Under the pieces are notes generated by a model that made no database searches, was not told the origin of the DNA, and was given only the letters and a program-made list of their open reading frames with translations. DNA of 64,000 bases from Glandiceps talaboti (taxonomy: Eukaryota > Hemichordata > Enteropneusta > Spengelidae), in assembly GCF_964340395.1 (NCBI RefSeq), contig NC_135566.1, positions 5,031,501-5,095,500 on the forward strand, in the 5' to 3' direction. Positions 39,501 through 49,884 of the stretch are shown in pieces. How positions within the stretch are numbered: position 1 is the stretch's first letter; each line of letters starts with the position of its first letter. The position numbers were made by a program, and so were the translations under genes.

Positions 39501-42500
39501 TATGCACTGAGGACTCATGAATATTCAGTGTGCAACACTTCTACAAAAGAAGTAACATGAACAAGGCTAAGCATAGCCCACTGACTGATTTCTTCATGAA
39601 ATGTTGACCATTCATTCTACTCACTAATATATCGTCATAGTAATCCATCCTAAGTAAAAGCTTTACATGGTATGATCTATATTCATTCTAAGTACAACAT
39701 ACCCTACGTCATCCTGTGAACCTGAAACATTATGACTTCAAACTCAGATTTGAAAGTTGACCTTCTTCAACTTAAACCAATAAAATTGTCAGGCAGGGAA
39801 TAAATATCCATAATTTATCACATCACAGCTAGCTAAAATGCTTTTTTTTATCCATATTTTATTAGCACTAAAAGTCAAAGGTAAATCCCCTACTTTTAAT
39901 ATTGTACTTGGTGGTGTTTAGTTAAGTAGACACCAGAGAGAGTCAATGATGGAAATAGTTCCTTTGCTTAGAAACTGATCTCCACACTAATACTGGACTG
40001 TCAAAAGCAAATAAGTTTTACTTTTGTTGCAAATTCTGATCAGTAATAAAGTATGAAATGTAAACCTTCCATTTTAGTTTTTACCAACATGATATTTCTT
40101 TTTTTTTCTCGTCATTTGTTTTCTTTATTTCTAATATCACTATTATTTTAATGATATGAAAGCAAATCAACACATTGGTTTAGAGAATTTGATCAAATCA
40201 TTTTATTTTTACTAAATTTGGTTTTATAAGTATTTTTTTAATAATTAATACATTCTTTGCTTTGTTGTCATAAACTGTAAACTGAAAGACGCAAAATCAT
40301 GAAATGCACCACATAGTAAGCTCAAATGTGGAATACCCAGCTCTGTCCGAGAGATTTTAAAATTGGGAAAACATCCACTCCCACCTTATCCTTACTCCCC
40401 TCTGTGGTTAATCTAATATCACTCTTTCTGACCTATCATCCATCCACCCCCCACCGCCACCCCCCCCCACCCCACCCCACCCCACCCCTCCCTTTCCCCC
40501 CTCATTCAATTGGTAATTCAACATCAAGGTCAAGTGTGCTGATAATGATAAGGTGTGACCACACATGTCATTACCATCAATCAAGTCATTAAATAAATGT
40601 TGTTACAGCATTACTGAAATCCAAGGTTGTATATCAAGTACTCTGGATGCCAACATGGTTTCTAACTAGGTGGAGGTGTAAATCATAAAGATACTGTATA
40701 GGAACTAGACTGTGTGAGTGGAGGTGTAAATCGTAACGATACTGTATAGGAACTAGACTATATATCAAGGTGAATAGGACAAGTTTTGAAACAAAAAGAA
40801 TGCAAAAATTTTCCACCCTAATATTGTAAACATTCTACCATACATTGTATATGCCGAGTATTAGTTACATGTATTATTCCTTTTTCACTGCATTCCCCCC
40901 AAAACATATATGAGCTTATACAGGCACAGAACATGTTACAAACCGTAGTATAAAAGACAGTGTTGAGAATGGAGCTCACTGAGATCCCAGCTGTATCACT
41001 CCAACTCCAGGGTGACACACATCACAATAGCCCATTGTAGTACACCTCTGATAATGTGGACAAGATGTCAGCAAAATTGGGGATTCTTTTGACTTGTATG
41101 AATAGGACTGTAACTTTACACTCAGAGTCCATGAACATTCATTTGTACAAATACACTCAAGTTATGGAGACCATACATCAAAGATCTCATATCCTCCAAA
41201 CAACTAGATGTGATAGATAGATGTGATCTACTGTGTTTCCCAATGGCATACTACTTAATATATAATGACTATATTGACTTTTTCAATTTAAAAGTTGAAA
41301 TAAAGTGTCACTATATTAAAGTTTGACACTTTGCAGCTTACTGAGTGATCACACGTTTCTAGGTGACAACAGAAGGCCCATCACGTTATTTCCAGTAAAT
41401 TATTGAAAAATGAATGAAATATTATCAATGTCTCATTCACTTTACTCTATTTCAAAAAAAAATGTGGATACTGAAGTGGCTTGATATCATACTTACAACC
41501 CATATTTATCATGTATGTTGGTGAACTATTCATAAAAAAAATGTCCACTTCCTGAAAAATTAAGCACAGCAGTGGCAAAACAAACTTCCGACTAGATCTA
41601 ATGCATATGAAATACATCATCAATACAAATTAATATTAAACATATTCTTTATTATTTGAAAAGGACGTCAGGAAGGAAATAACAGATGGGGGAAACAGTC
41701 TATTACAGGCACAGGCCAGAAGTTTTTACAAGTCTGCTACGTGTAGTTGTTATTACAGTACAGTAAATCAAACCTATTTTTACGTTTTACGTCTGTAAAG
41801 CTTTCTAATGGTGTGAACTAGATAATGATTCCAGCTGTCTTTGTACTTATTTTTACTAACAATACCGTATGTTTTAGATTCTTGGAAATAAATTATTATT
41901 AGGATTGCTATTGCCTGCCCCCAAAAAGTATCTGAGGTGTTTTTTATCTGAAACAGTGGCTAGACTGCATGTGTATATGAAATAAAATGTACATGTAGTG
42001 TAACTTCCACAATTTTAAAAGATCCCATCAACCTTTGCTCTAAAAGGTATCTCCATGAAATCGTCTATCTTACATTATTTAATTTGGTTTTACAGTTCAT
42101 AAGATACATCATCCTACAAATCATGTGTACATACATGAACACACAGAATAAGTCAATCACCTTGGCAACATTAAATCTGGTTTTTCTGTAAGTAGTAATG
42201 GTCAAACCCCTCACTAATACACAAACAATGTTAACAAGAAGAAAGCGAGTCAATTTTTCAGCCCAGAGACTTGGTTACATGTATATGGTTTGGTATTGTT
42301 GTTTACCAGAACTGTTGAAGCAGTATAATGTATACTAGACTCTAGCCAACTAGATAGCCCAGTCTCTGGATTCCTACATTTTGGTTCATGACACCCACTA
42401 ATTTCAAATCCACAGTATGAATACATTGTTTGTTATCTGTCTAAATGATTTCATTTGATTCTGTCAATCAGAAAATGCAGTAGATAATTCCTTGTTCCCA

Positions 42501-45500
42501 GTACACAATCATACAGTGTTTTCAAAATCAATTGTGTTTATCTTTTAAATTTAACTTAATTCTACAGAAGTCAGCACACTGTGCCTGTGCAATAGTCTGG
42601 GTAACACTAACCAGGTAATAAAGCACTCATTTATTATGAAATTACATTTTTTTCATTGTCTTCTTTTATTGTTTTATCATATTTATCTTTCAATACTATT
42701 GCAGATTTTACTCCTCTATCTCACTGCCAACCTACTTTCCCATGACCTTTCACCTTTGTCATGTTTAGGTCAAAGGTCAATACACCATATTGCTTCAGTT
42801 TATTTCATAGTAATAATAGGGTTAAGCTTTTCTAAGTGAGTTAACGCCAGAGTAGTGGCAACTTCACAAAACATATACAAAATTAAACATTTCCCTAGCA
42901 GTGAACATATGCATGCATGTCCCTGAAAAGCCAACGACTTCCAGATGATATTAATGGAACTCTTAAACAGAAGAAATGTGTCCACTATGTTATTGACACC
43001 ACTGGGAAAACATCATATACAAGGGCAGTATTACTACATTGAAAAGTGACATACATGCATCTGTTTTAGGGTCAACATCTCTACTCTCAGAAACTCTGTT
43101 GACAAGACTACACTACCCATGTGATAATAGACTTGTTTAGTATTCATGTTTAGACAAGAGATAAATTATCCTGCACGATGACTCATTTTCTATATCTATG
43201 TCTTAATACATGAGTTTCTGTACGGAAATAGAAATTAAATTTGAACATTACCATTTTATACACAGAACAAATTTTGAAATAATGGAAACATTAATGATTT
43301 ATAAAATATCTTTATTATGGTGTTATTACTTGTGTTTCAATTTTAAAACATATCCCAAGATGAAATTTTATGTGCAAGACATTAGACTTGATTATTAATC
43401 AAAATCTCACTGTTATACCTACACAAATTTGGTTTATTTTGTAATATATAAATTGACACCTTGTGTCATTAAATCTAACAAATATCCATACCACGGTAAA
43501 ACTTAAAGGCTGGGGATTCAATCCATGGTTCTCACCTTAGTGTAGAGCCATACAGTTTATATTCTAGAGGCTATCACAATAATGTGGTGTTGAATCCTTC
43601 TCATCTAGAGGAATGAGAAGCTGAGATAAAATTTGAAGAAGGCGTCAAAGCCATGGATAGCCTCTAGACTATAGGATTATTACATTAGACTATTCTTTGG
43701 TTCAACTTTTTCTAATACTCAGCCAGACAACTGTTTCCAGACCTAAATTTTAATCCTGTTCTTCCCAGCTTGTTGTATTATGTGTACAAACAAATACCGC
43801 TAGAAAGAAGATGATTAATCTGTATCTGAACTGGGTCTATTTACCTGAATTTAGACATATCACTGAGATTTTGAAAGCTTTTCCGAATTTTGATTGGCAG
43901 ATTAGGGTCAGTCCTGATGTTGACCCGGGTCTATTTACCTGAGTTTAGACATATCACTGAGATTTTGAAAGATATTCTGAATTTTGATTCGCAGATTTCA
44001 GACAGAGCAGCTCAAAATGAAACACTCCTTTGTTGTGATGAATTTCTTGTATTATTAAACTTAGACACATCACTGAAATTTGGAAATAAATTTTAGAAAT
44101 AAATTCAAGCTTTTAAATAGAAAAATACAACATTGAAGATAATTAAGTCAAAATATCAAGAAACACGGAGAAAGACTTTACTTTGAAATCAGTAAACTAG
44201 AATATAACGTAACAATCAGACATCCTTTTATTTTGCTATAAATAGACGTATCATAAATCTTCACTTTGTTCATCATATACTTGGTGATGTACACACCGCG
44301 ATTTCTTAACTATCTCAGAATGATTTGTGTGCATGATGTTTTTATGAGTAATTTTCTATCAAACTAGAAATTACAAAACAAGCGCAACATCATCCATCTA
44401 CTTGATCTGTGCTATTTGACAGTGTCGGCCTTCTGACTTCCTCGGTGTTCAATCACGTACTCAATTCGATTACATCAAGATGGTCCCTCAGAATATCGTC
44501 TGCACTTCAAAATACTCTAATTCAACGTAAATAAGGCTTTTTAATTTCTTTCAATCTTTATTCTGAGTCTTATGCCTCTGGGGTAGATTTGATTTTGAAT
44601 AGAGCATTCACTTTCTATTCATCAGTATTTTACTTGACTGGGTTTTATCTCACGAAAGTATGTATATTCTTCACTTGTCCACCTAAAATATGCTAACATA
44701 TTTACTGATATTAAAGGGGCACATCTATAACTGAAGCCACTTTTTCCGATGAAATCTGTGTACAAATATACAAATATAAAGTTATTTTGCAGCAAACCAG
44801 TGTGGGCATCTCACGATAGAGAAAATTAACTGAGTGTTACTATATTGAATTACAGTCAAGAAACATAATTTGAGAAAGAAAATACAGAGTTTATATGAGT
44901 TCTATGTCAGGAACAATGTTGAGGTGCAGACTGAGACACATGTAGGATAGGTTACCTAAATGAGCAGTCCACAGATGCTATCTTATTGTTAGATGAACCC
45001 CATTATACGATTATTGTACAATGTTTTCATAATACCGTCTACTACTTTTATGCAACTATGAAATGATCAAAGTGGTAATTAGCATATTTATGAAATTACA
45101 TCATGGAGGCAGCAGACTGGAATATCAAGTGACACAGTATATGGCAGATGACAAAGCCGTGAGGGGATTGTTTTAGTACTTTGACAAAGGGTGGATAGTA
45201 GATAAAATTGACCTCAGTTCTCCTGGTCACTTTACCAGGGTTCCCTACCAATGTTATGTGGGTAGTATTAAAGTAGATAAAATCTACCTGAGTTCCCCCA
45301 GTCATATTACCAAGGTTCCCTACTAGTGTTTTTGTTAAGAGTAGTAAGTGGGTAAAATCTACCCAGTCATTTAGAAGGGTTCCCTACCAATGTTTTTGTT
45401 AAGGGTACTAAGTCGGTAAAATCTACCTTCAAGTTTCGCAGTCATTCTACTTTTTAAAATAACGCAATTCCCAGTAGAGTACATCAAACTATAATACCAA

Positions 45501-48500
45501 TCTGTTATCGGTTTCTGTGAAATGAAATAACCTGTACTGGTACTAAAAATATCACATTTCAAATAAATGTAGCAAGCTACTATAACAATCTATTATAGGT
45601 TTCTGTTGTCAAAATAACATACACATAAACAAAATACCATACTTCGCAGTAGAACAGTGCTGATATATCATATTTTTATCACACCAACCTGTTATCAGTT
45701 TCTGTGATATGAAATAACCTGTATAAAAACAAAGCCCTTATCTATGACATCATCAGTTAGTTACAAAGGTGCAACCTTCCTATTTGCCTGAGGTAGTGTT
45801 CTGTCTGTCTGGCATGACTGGCTCCTAGCCAATATACTTCATTTGTATGCATTGATACATTTCTCTTCTTATATACACACTGTTTGCATTCACCTTCAAA
45901 TAACATGAACTGACTAAAAATTGCAACATCACCAATCAAACAGGCACTCCTATCCATGTTTAGTATTCATTGCTTTGTCAGTTTCCTGTCTACATGGCTG
46001 TGTTCTTGAAAACACTTTCAAACAAAAATATCATATGACCAAATGCATAGAATTCTCAATAGTTTGCCAAACTAAAAGCTTTCCAAATTCAAACATTCAC
46101 ACGAAAAGGCCAGCTTTGGTTTTTTTAAATCAAAATTTATGTATAAAAACTGGTTGTCTGGTAGTGTTATAGAAAAAGTTGGTCCAGAACAAAAGAGGGT
46201 TCCTATTGAATCTGTATGGCTCCACTGATAAAACGGCACTGTGAGAACCTGGGATTGAATTATGGGCCTTTATGCAGACTTGACATTCCTGTTACATTTT
46301 TCAGAACACTAATTCATAAATAAATGTTATCATTGTGAATAATTAATCATTAAAAATAATATTATCATTCAGCTGGATTTCATCCTATATCGTACTGTCT
46401 CTACCAGGAAATCATTTATGTCAGCCGCTGCAATCGTTCAACTGGAATAAGTTCTTTTTATAGTGTTGTTGTTACTGACGAAGTGGTTTACAATGATGAA
46501 AGAATTAAACTATACTAGAACACTGTTATAAAAAAAACCTGCTAAATACATGTATGCACTGTGTACATTTATAATCTATTTCAGTAATTTAATATTAAAA
46601 TTGCATCAAATCTAGTGTTGAAGCTACCAGTATATAAAGTAATTTATAGTATCTACAATTAATGAAATATCCTGTACATAACAAGCACCAGTACACCACA
46701 TAAATTCAAGTTTCTTCACTATTTGCTATGCTAAGATATCACATGTCGTCCTACATAATATAAACAAATATTGTAAATTTTGTGGTTGTTTTCCTTTTTG
46801 TTTTCCTTTGTTTTTTTCTCAATATTGTATCCTTTAAAGTAATACAAACTAACATAAACTAGCATTGTCTTAGTTTGGATAATAACAGAGGGTAGTTAAA
46901 ATGCAGTAACATCCATTACAATCTGACTAACATCAGATGTAGGAATACAGATTCAATATTTTACTTACCTCTATTTCCTCAGTATACAAGTATTGTCGCT
47001 TGTTTTTAATTTTGTTGTTCTGAGATTCAGCGCCTTGCCCATGTGCAAAAGTGCTCATTCCCACAACAAAACAAACAGACAAAAACGCCTACAATTTGTA
47101 CATGAAGGAAATGGAGGTATAACAGCACTTGAGCTATATTCTCACTTCAGATTTTAATTGGGTGCAGTGTGGAAGTTACACACAGAACATGTTGACATTG
47201 CAATGTCTAAATTATAGTGTTCAACATATGGAGGTATCATTACTCCACACATCATACCATATACTGTATTTATATAATGGTTTACTTTTGTTATAAAGAA
47301 GGGTTGGGTAGTTTTATGTTTGCACGATTAATAAGAGCTGTGTTGGATATACCTGCATGGTTTTTATATTGACAAATCACAGAGGTTGGTGATCTTCAAC
47401 TACACATTTAGTTATGAAGTATAATCACCACATGTTGGAGTATGTGACAATATAAGTTGTTTAGTGGTGAATCATGTTCAACTGCAGTAACCTTTTTCTT
47501 AGACTAGTTACATGTGAGTATGAATAGTGATTGCCTACACAAGTGTGCCTATGCAAACTATCGTATCTGCATTGCAGCACAAAACTGAAAACATTGCACA
47601 CCTGTATATAGATGAGCAAAAAAATTCCATCATGACCATATACACAAAATTACATGAACATACAGTTGTATATTATTATACGTACTATTTTAGTTATCAT
47701 CGTAACCATACATTTCGAAACCAAATATTTCTAAGAGACTAAGCTCCTCTTCATCGGTGATTCTCCACTACTGTCAAAGAAATCAAGTTCTGTCATCCAA
47801 TAAATGCTGTTACAATTCATGTGATTACTTTGTAGTATTGTCAAATACAGTCCTACGTGTATGTGTTACTTGTACTTGTCACAACATTGAATTATCGATC
47901 AATGCAAAGATTTCTTTTAAAGTTACATCATTGAATGATCCCTTTCAATTTGGTACTTCACAGACTCTGACATCAATGTGCGTTACCATGACGATGTTAT
48001 CAATCATTCTTAATCTAACTTTTCATGACGATCGTCCACCTTTATATGCAGGAAGATGAAAACATCAAGAAAATAATTCTCTACGTCAGAAACCTGTAAT
48101 TCAGTTAGGGTATCATAACTGCCTTAAAGAACCCTAGGGATTCACTGTGAGTGCCTATCAATGTTAATTATTCTTATTGATTTGATAATCTGTCCCCGTG
48201 GCTATGAGCACTCAAGCAATGTATCAACATCTGCCTAATAGCTTGCATTGATAAATTCTACCTGTCTTCTCTAAATTTGATGGTCTGCTACTGTTGACTT
48301 AATAACTAAAACAATGAAATAGAATTGACAGATTCTCTTCAAATGACAAGACATCACTGATAAAATACATTTATCTACTCTTTCTGTGAATGGCCCTGAT
48401 TTTCAACATCGAAAACACATGCATGAGAAAGTATATCAATTTCAAAACAGCATCAGTTGCAAGAATATATACCCATGTACTTTATGAAATGAAATGAAAT

Positions 48501-49884
48501 ATAACAATGTTTATTTCATAACAAAAAAATTGGATGAATACACAGTTATCACAGTTTCACCTCAGTTACATATTCTCAATTTCTCTGACCTATTCAGGGT
48601 GATCATTCAATATTTAGTATTAAAACGGCATATCAAACAAAACTAAAAGTACGAAAGTCTGAAGACAAGCAAGCAAAGCTGATAACCGAAAAAGCAAATT
48701 GGTAAAAATTATATCATTCATTTTTCTAGGACTAGAAACTAGGTGGTATTAGCATAGAGGATGAAATGGATTTACAGACTTCACATCTATAAATAACAAT
48801 ATACATTTCTGAATAAATTTGTCAATTTCATGAATAGTGCAATTCATTCATTTACTAATGAAAATTGTAAGTTTCTAGACCGAATGATGGATACATACAC
48901 CTCAGCATACATGACTAAATATTTAATTAAACATACTTTGCCATATTTGTTGAAATTGTTTGTTTTTAAATTTCCTTCTACTATAATTTAGTGCTTTACA
49001 GTGACGTAAAAATAAACTTCCCCTTTCTTTTATTTATTTTTGCCAGCTAAGTGATGTTTTGCAGGGATCAATCAACCTCCAAATAAGTGAAACCAGTACA
49101 TTACAATATAGCCATAGCCTTGCACGCCAAGGTTATACATACTCTATAGTAGTCAATGATAACCATTTAGAGTATATACATGAAATCCGAGACGAGTGTC
49201 CCTATTATCTCGTGTTCGCTGTGTTTTGTGTGGTCAGAGTAAATTTCGATGTAATGATGTTATACCAGATACAATTACATGTGTACAATTACAAAGTGTT
49301 TGTTTTCATCACGGACTGAGTTTGGGGAACTGCCATTCAAATGAACGAACGCCGATGACCATTGATATACAGAATTCCCGGTTAAATTACACAAGTACTT
49401 CCGAAGTACTGTTCCCGAAAGGTGTTCGCATGCCAAGTATCAGCGCAAAAGGTACGCACAGGAAACCCCCACCCGGATGACTGTACAAGTGGGAGGATAG
49501 ACGTGACGGTATCGACGGATCACTTCAAAGTTTAATAGTCAACTGGTTCTCAATATCCTACTCGAAAGAATTCAATGTTTATACGTGGAATGAAACTGTG
49601 GTAATCTAAGGCGCTGGAGATATGAACTGAAACAGATGATGTTCTTTGCATTTGAACCGTCTCTTACAGTTCCGTGTATCGGATCGCTGACGGGGTTTAC
49701 ATTTTTTTTTATCTTTACAGTGAGGTACAGCTTCGTAAGTTTAAAACGTGGAAACTGAAGTGAACGTGACCATTGCATTCCCTGTGATCATTTGATCGTG
49801 TTTACATCATCAAGTTCACCTACCTGGAGCTCCACAATCGGCACATATTTCTCCCGGTGTTCGTTGTTTTCCTCTCATAGCCAT
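9194..49884 (-). CDS. GIT: ARF GTPase-activating protein GIT (GIT1/GIT2 orthologue), complete, 17 coding exons
   Basis: Coding exons in gene order: 49884-49824, 25587-25451, 23797-23685, 23179-23074, 22361-22275, 19141-19011, 16809-16715, 15570-15473, 14703-14533, 14287-14176, 13285-13065, 12500-12348, 12142-11849, 11416-11286, 10518-10324, 9917-9854 and 9391-9194. They sum to 2367 nt, or 788 aa plus TAG, against about 760 aa in human GIT1/2. All borders are GT..AG and all phases match. The start ATG (49884) opens [14 protein letters not shown] and has in-frame TAG codons just upstream. Domains: ArfGAP zinc finger (C14, C17, C34, C37, x16 spacing) with arginine finger R42; ankyrin repeats ~135-235; Spa2-homology region ~240-370; coiled coil ~450-520; FAT-like paxillin-binding end ~655-788. 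GIT proteins inactivate Arf GTPases and scaffold PIX/PAK at focal adhesions. Only one GIT copy is seen here. Confidence 0.95.
10095..10245. repeat. Tandem pair with GTGYGCCCTCA
   Basis: AGTGTGCCCTCAATTAGCCA (10115) and AGTGCGCCCTCATACGACCA (10192) start two related units that both run through CATGTT, T-rich DNA and CAGCA. They lie in the GIT intron between exons 15 and 16 and share the GCGCCCTCA word with the MITE-like family. Confidence 0.5.
10692..10846. repeat. (TG)n microsatellite with imperfect 3' half
   Basis: About 65 bp of pure TG is followed by TG runs interrupted by C, T and A. It lies in the intron between GIT exons 14 and 15. Open frames on both strands here are low-complexity artefacts. 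Confidence 0.95.
10869..10950 (-). repeat. Fragment of the ~250-bp dispersed repeat family
   Basis: Read on the minus strand it gives GTATTTTCATAAACTTAGG, then TTCTGGAGAATCATTTCAT, matching the start of the longer copies at 26039, 39267 and (inverted) 58378. Confidence 0.6.
11286..13285 (-). CDS. GIT: GIT exons 11-14: linker and coiled coil
   Basis: Exon 11 (13065-13285) has a proline-rich patch [10 protein letters not shown] and the conserved acidic [16 protein letters not shown]. Exon 12 (12348-12500) has [20 protein letters not shown], the start of the coiled coil for dimerisation, continuing into exon 13 (11849-12142) with [11 protein letters not shown]. The rest of exon 13 and exon 14 (11286-11416; [12 protein letters not shown]) is low-complexity linker. 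Confidence 0.9.
12600..12830. mobile_element. SINE-like repeat, copy 1
   Basis: Shares GCTGTATAATTGGGGACCTG immediately followed by GTAGGATAGAGGTTG with 60318-60349, and further matches (GGCT.CAATGGATT, AGTTGAGGAA, AAGGGCTGTTGTG, GGGGT.TAATAAT) over about 180 bp. Lies in the GIT intron between exons 11 and 12. Confidence 0.6.
12927..13042. repeat. 30-bp tandem repeat, about 4 copies
   Basis: Units begin GTAGAAATCRACCAGTGTTG and recur every 30 bp up to the donor of GIT exon 11 at about 13064. The open frame across it is an artefact of the multiple-of-three period. Confidence 0.75.
14176..15570 (-). CDS. GIT: GIT exons 8-10: Spa2-homology domain
   Basis: Exon 8 (15473-15570) includes [13 protein letters not shown], exon 9 (14533-14703) [18 protein letters not shown] and [10 protein letters not shown], exon 10 (14176-14287) [20 protein letters not shown]. 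This is the paired Spa2-homology region that binds PIX and other partners in known GIT proteins. Confidence 0.93.
16331..16575 (+). repeat. ~250-bp dispersed repeat family, copy
   Basis: Starts AAAGGGAAAGCCACTCCAGA, then GGCATTTTCATCAA, GAGAGTTATGTCATGGTTTT, ACATCACCTAAGATT, CTTTGCTGTGG, GCATGATGGGAGTCAGCAGA and AATGAATATTCATGA. These words recur in order at 39267-39535 and 58378-58620 (inverted), and the early ones at 26039-26300. Confidence 0.7.
16715..22361 (-). CDS. GIT: GIT exons 5-7: ankyrin repeats
   Basis: Exon 5 (22275-22361) encodes [20 protein letters not shown]. Exon 6 (19011-19141) encodes the ankyrin signature [12 protein letters not shown], then [10 protein letters not shown] and [10 protein letters not shown]. 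Exon 7 (16715-16809) continues with [20 protein letters not shown]. The alpha-helical TPLHVAA and GAD/G turn motifs are standard for ankyrin repeats. Confidence 0.93.
19439..19652. repeat. Compound microsatellite (CAGA)n(CA)n
   Basis: About 50 bp of CAGA tetranucleotides (19460-19510) is followed by two CA tracts separated by CATGCACACGTGCACGCA-type sequence. Lies in the GIT intron between exons 5 and 6. Five overlapping low-complexity frames here are not genes. Confidence 0.95.
20030..20365. repeat. Dispersed ~75-bp tandem-repeat family, four units
   Basis: Units share TATGGAAATCTATGCAARTT, TTGCCAGATTT, CCCCTCACTGTTACYAAGGT and TCCCCA. The phrases recur at 7800-7975, 36355-36520 and 45165-45450. 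Confidence 0.7.
23074..25587 (-). CDS. GIT: GIT exons 2-4: body of the ArfGAP domain
   Basis: Exon 2 (25451-25587) carries the second zinc CXXC pair (CDEC) followed directly by [10 protein letters not shown], which holds the arginine finger R42. Exon 3 (23685-23797) begins MVQTL and includes [13 protein letters not shown]. Exon 4 (23074-23179) includes [16 protein letters not shown] and VTAKDLSK. Residues expected for catalysis are all present, so an active GAP is likely. The introns hold a 21-bp minisatellite and the large intron 1. Confidence 0.93.
23449..23645. repeat. 21-bp minisatellite, about 9 copies
   Basis: Unit AACATGTCAAAGTTCATTCA plus G, almost perfect from 23449 to 23641, with older variants back to about 23280 (GTCAAAGTTCA). 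It abuts GIT exon 3 (ends 23685). A period of 21 keeps frames open (MSKFIQN repeats), but no coding role is supported. Confidence 0.9.
24507..24554. repeat. (CAGA)n microsatellite
   Basis: About twelve GACA/CAGA units with one interruption, in the GIT intron between exons 2 and 3. Confidence 0.9.
26039..26300 (+). repeat. ~250-bp dispersed repeat family, copy
   Basis: Begins AAAGGGGAACGCCATTGCAG, GAAATAAACTTTAATGT, ATTTTCATAAACTTTGGGTT, CTGGAGAGTCATTTCATGAT and TTTACAACA, then AAGAAACATTGAGTTGAAAT. The 3' part is more diverged than in the copies at 16331 and 39267. Confidence 0.65.
26826..27092. repeat. GGT/AGT trinucleotide-rich tract
   Basis: Long runs of GGT with occasional AGT and GAT. 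On the minus strand it reads as proline- and histidine-rich frames that are low complexity and not spliced to anything. The purest part is 26939-27083. Confidence 0.95.
31438..31457. repeat. Poly-T/poly-G tract
   Basis: A run of T (from about 31428) passes into about 16 G. Similar G or C homopolymers lie at 7670-7682, 36402-36425 and 57773-57785. Their lengths may be affected by sequencing error. Confidence 0.85.
31511..31692. repeat. Long foldback (palindromic) element
   Basis: Left arm 31511-31596 is complementary to right arm 31606-31692. The best-matched parts are ACCCCATG at the outer end, TATTTGCATGAGTGCTTGCA opposite TGCAAGCACGAGTGCAAATA, GTGTTCTCT opposite AGAAAACAC, and CTTTCA opposite TGAAAG next to a loop of about 13 bp. 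Arms are roughly 80% paired. It could be a MITE-like foldback element or a hairpin RNA source. Confidence 0.7.
32380..32490. repeat. Dispersed repeat containing CCATATTGGATTCTA (single core)
   Basis: TCTTGTTTTCAACAAAGAAT, CAACAATCT, GCAGCCATATTGGATTCTA and AAATGGCT occur in the same order as at 58910-59067, where the core is expanded into an 18-bp tandem array. Confidence 0.65.
33403..33448. repeat. Short tandem repeat, CATAGGT
   Basis: Six imperfect 7- to 8-bp units of the type CATAGGT/CATAGAT/CACAGGT. Confidence 0.7.
35262..35758. repeat. 30-bp minisatellite, about 16-17 copies
   Basis: Unit GTGTTCTCAGACAGGGTACG followed by AATAGTTGCA, with variants at the TAC/CAC, ACGA/ACAA and TTGCA/TTTTTGC positions. 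The unit is 30 bp, so two plus-strand frames and one minus-strand frame stay open for about 180 codons as ten-residue repeats. It lies in GIT intron 1 and has no splice-linked neighbours, so I treat it as non-coding. Confidence 0.92.
36355..36520. repeat. Dispersed ~80-bp tandem-repeat family member with poly-G insert
   Basis: Contains GTGTTTTTGTTAAGAGCGAT, a run of about 24 G, ATTATGGCAGATT, TTTTCCCCTTTCTGTACTGT and CACTGGGATACCCAACCTTA. It matches the phrases at 7800, 20030 and 45165. Confidence 0.6.
38460..38665. repeat. Degenerate tandem repeat with ACCCATGSTGATG cores
   Basis: Cores at about 38474, 38538, 38586 and 38651 (ACACCCATGCTGATGTT, CAACCCATGGTGATTGC, AAACCCATGGTGATGTT, CAACCCATGCTGATGTT), each preceded by CAGCA/CAGAA/CAGCT. 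Confidence 0.6.
39267..39535 (+). repeat. ~250-bp dispersed repeat family, best-preserved copy
   Basis: Runs AAAGGGAAACACTACTCCAG, GAAATTAAGACATTGTCAAA, GGGCTGGAGAGTTATTTCAT, GATTTTACATCATATACAAT, TACTTGTGATTTCAGAAAAA, CTTTGCTGTGGAACACTGCA, TCATGGGAATCTGCAGAAAT, TGCACAATGAATATTCATGA and ends near ACTCATGAATATTCAGTGTG. No coding capacity or tRNA-like head is obvious. Confidence 0.75.
43560..43672. repeat. Small palindromic element
   Basis: CTAGAGGCTATC near 43563 is the inverted complement of GATAGCCTCTAG near 43658. Inside, CTTCTCAT (43598) pairs with ATGAGAAG (43614). It may be another MITE-like foldback. Confidence 0.5.
43828..44095. repeat. ~92-bp direct repeat, two copies and a fragment
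   Basis: GGGTCTATTTACCTGARTTT followed by AGACATATCACTGAGATTTT and GAAAG occurs at 43832 and 43927. A shorter relative TTAGACACATCACTGAAATT lies near 44060. Confidence 0.75.
45165..45450. repeat. Dispersed ~75-bp tandem-repeat family, four units
   Basis: Units share GTAGATAAAATYKACCTSAG or GGGTAAAATCTACC, TTCTCCTGGTCACTTTACCA or CCCCAGTCATATTACCAAGG, GGTTCCCTACYARTGTT and TTTGTTAAG. Confidence 0.7.
45470..45725. repeat. ~90-110-bp degenerate tandem repeat, three units
   Basis: CAATCTGTTATCGGTTTCTG, CAATCTATTATAGGTTTCTG and CAACCTGTTATCAGTTTCTG mark three units. Two continue into GAAATAACCTGTA. Confidence 0.65.

Larger units (their letters stand above)
25588..49823 (-). other. GIT intron 1, about 24 kb, no gene recognised inside
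   Basis: Bounded by the donor gtaggt after 49824 and the acceptor ending at 25588. It separates the first CXXC of the ArfGAP zinc finger from the second. I looked for coding exons on both strands and recognised none. It contains a GGT-rich tract, poly-G tracts, a foldback element, a 30-bp minisatellite and several dispersed repeats, listed separately. The rest is A+T-rich DNA without clear structure. Confidence 0.85.

Noticed and set aside
49196-49480. 94-codon plus-strand frame near the GIT promoter
   Set aside because: No family resemblance; it lies within GIT intron 1 antisense to the gene and has no splice-supported continuation.
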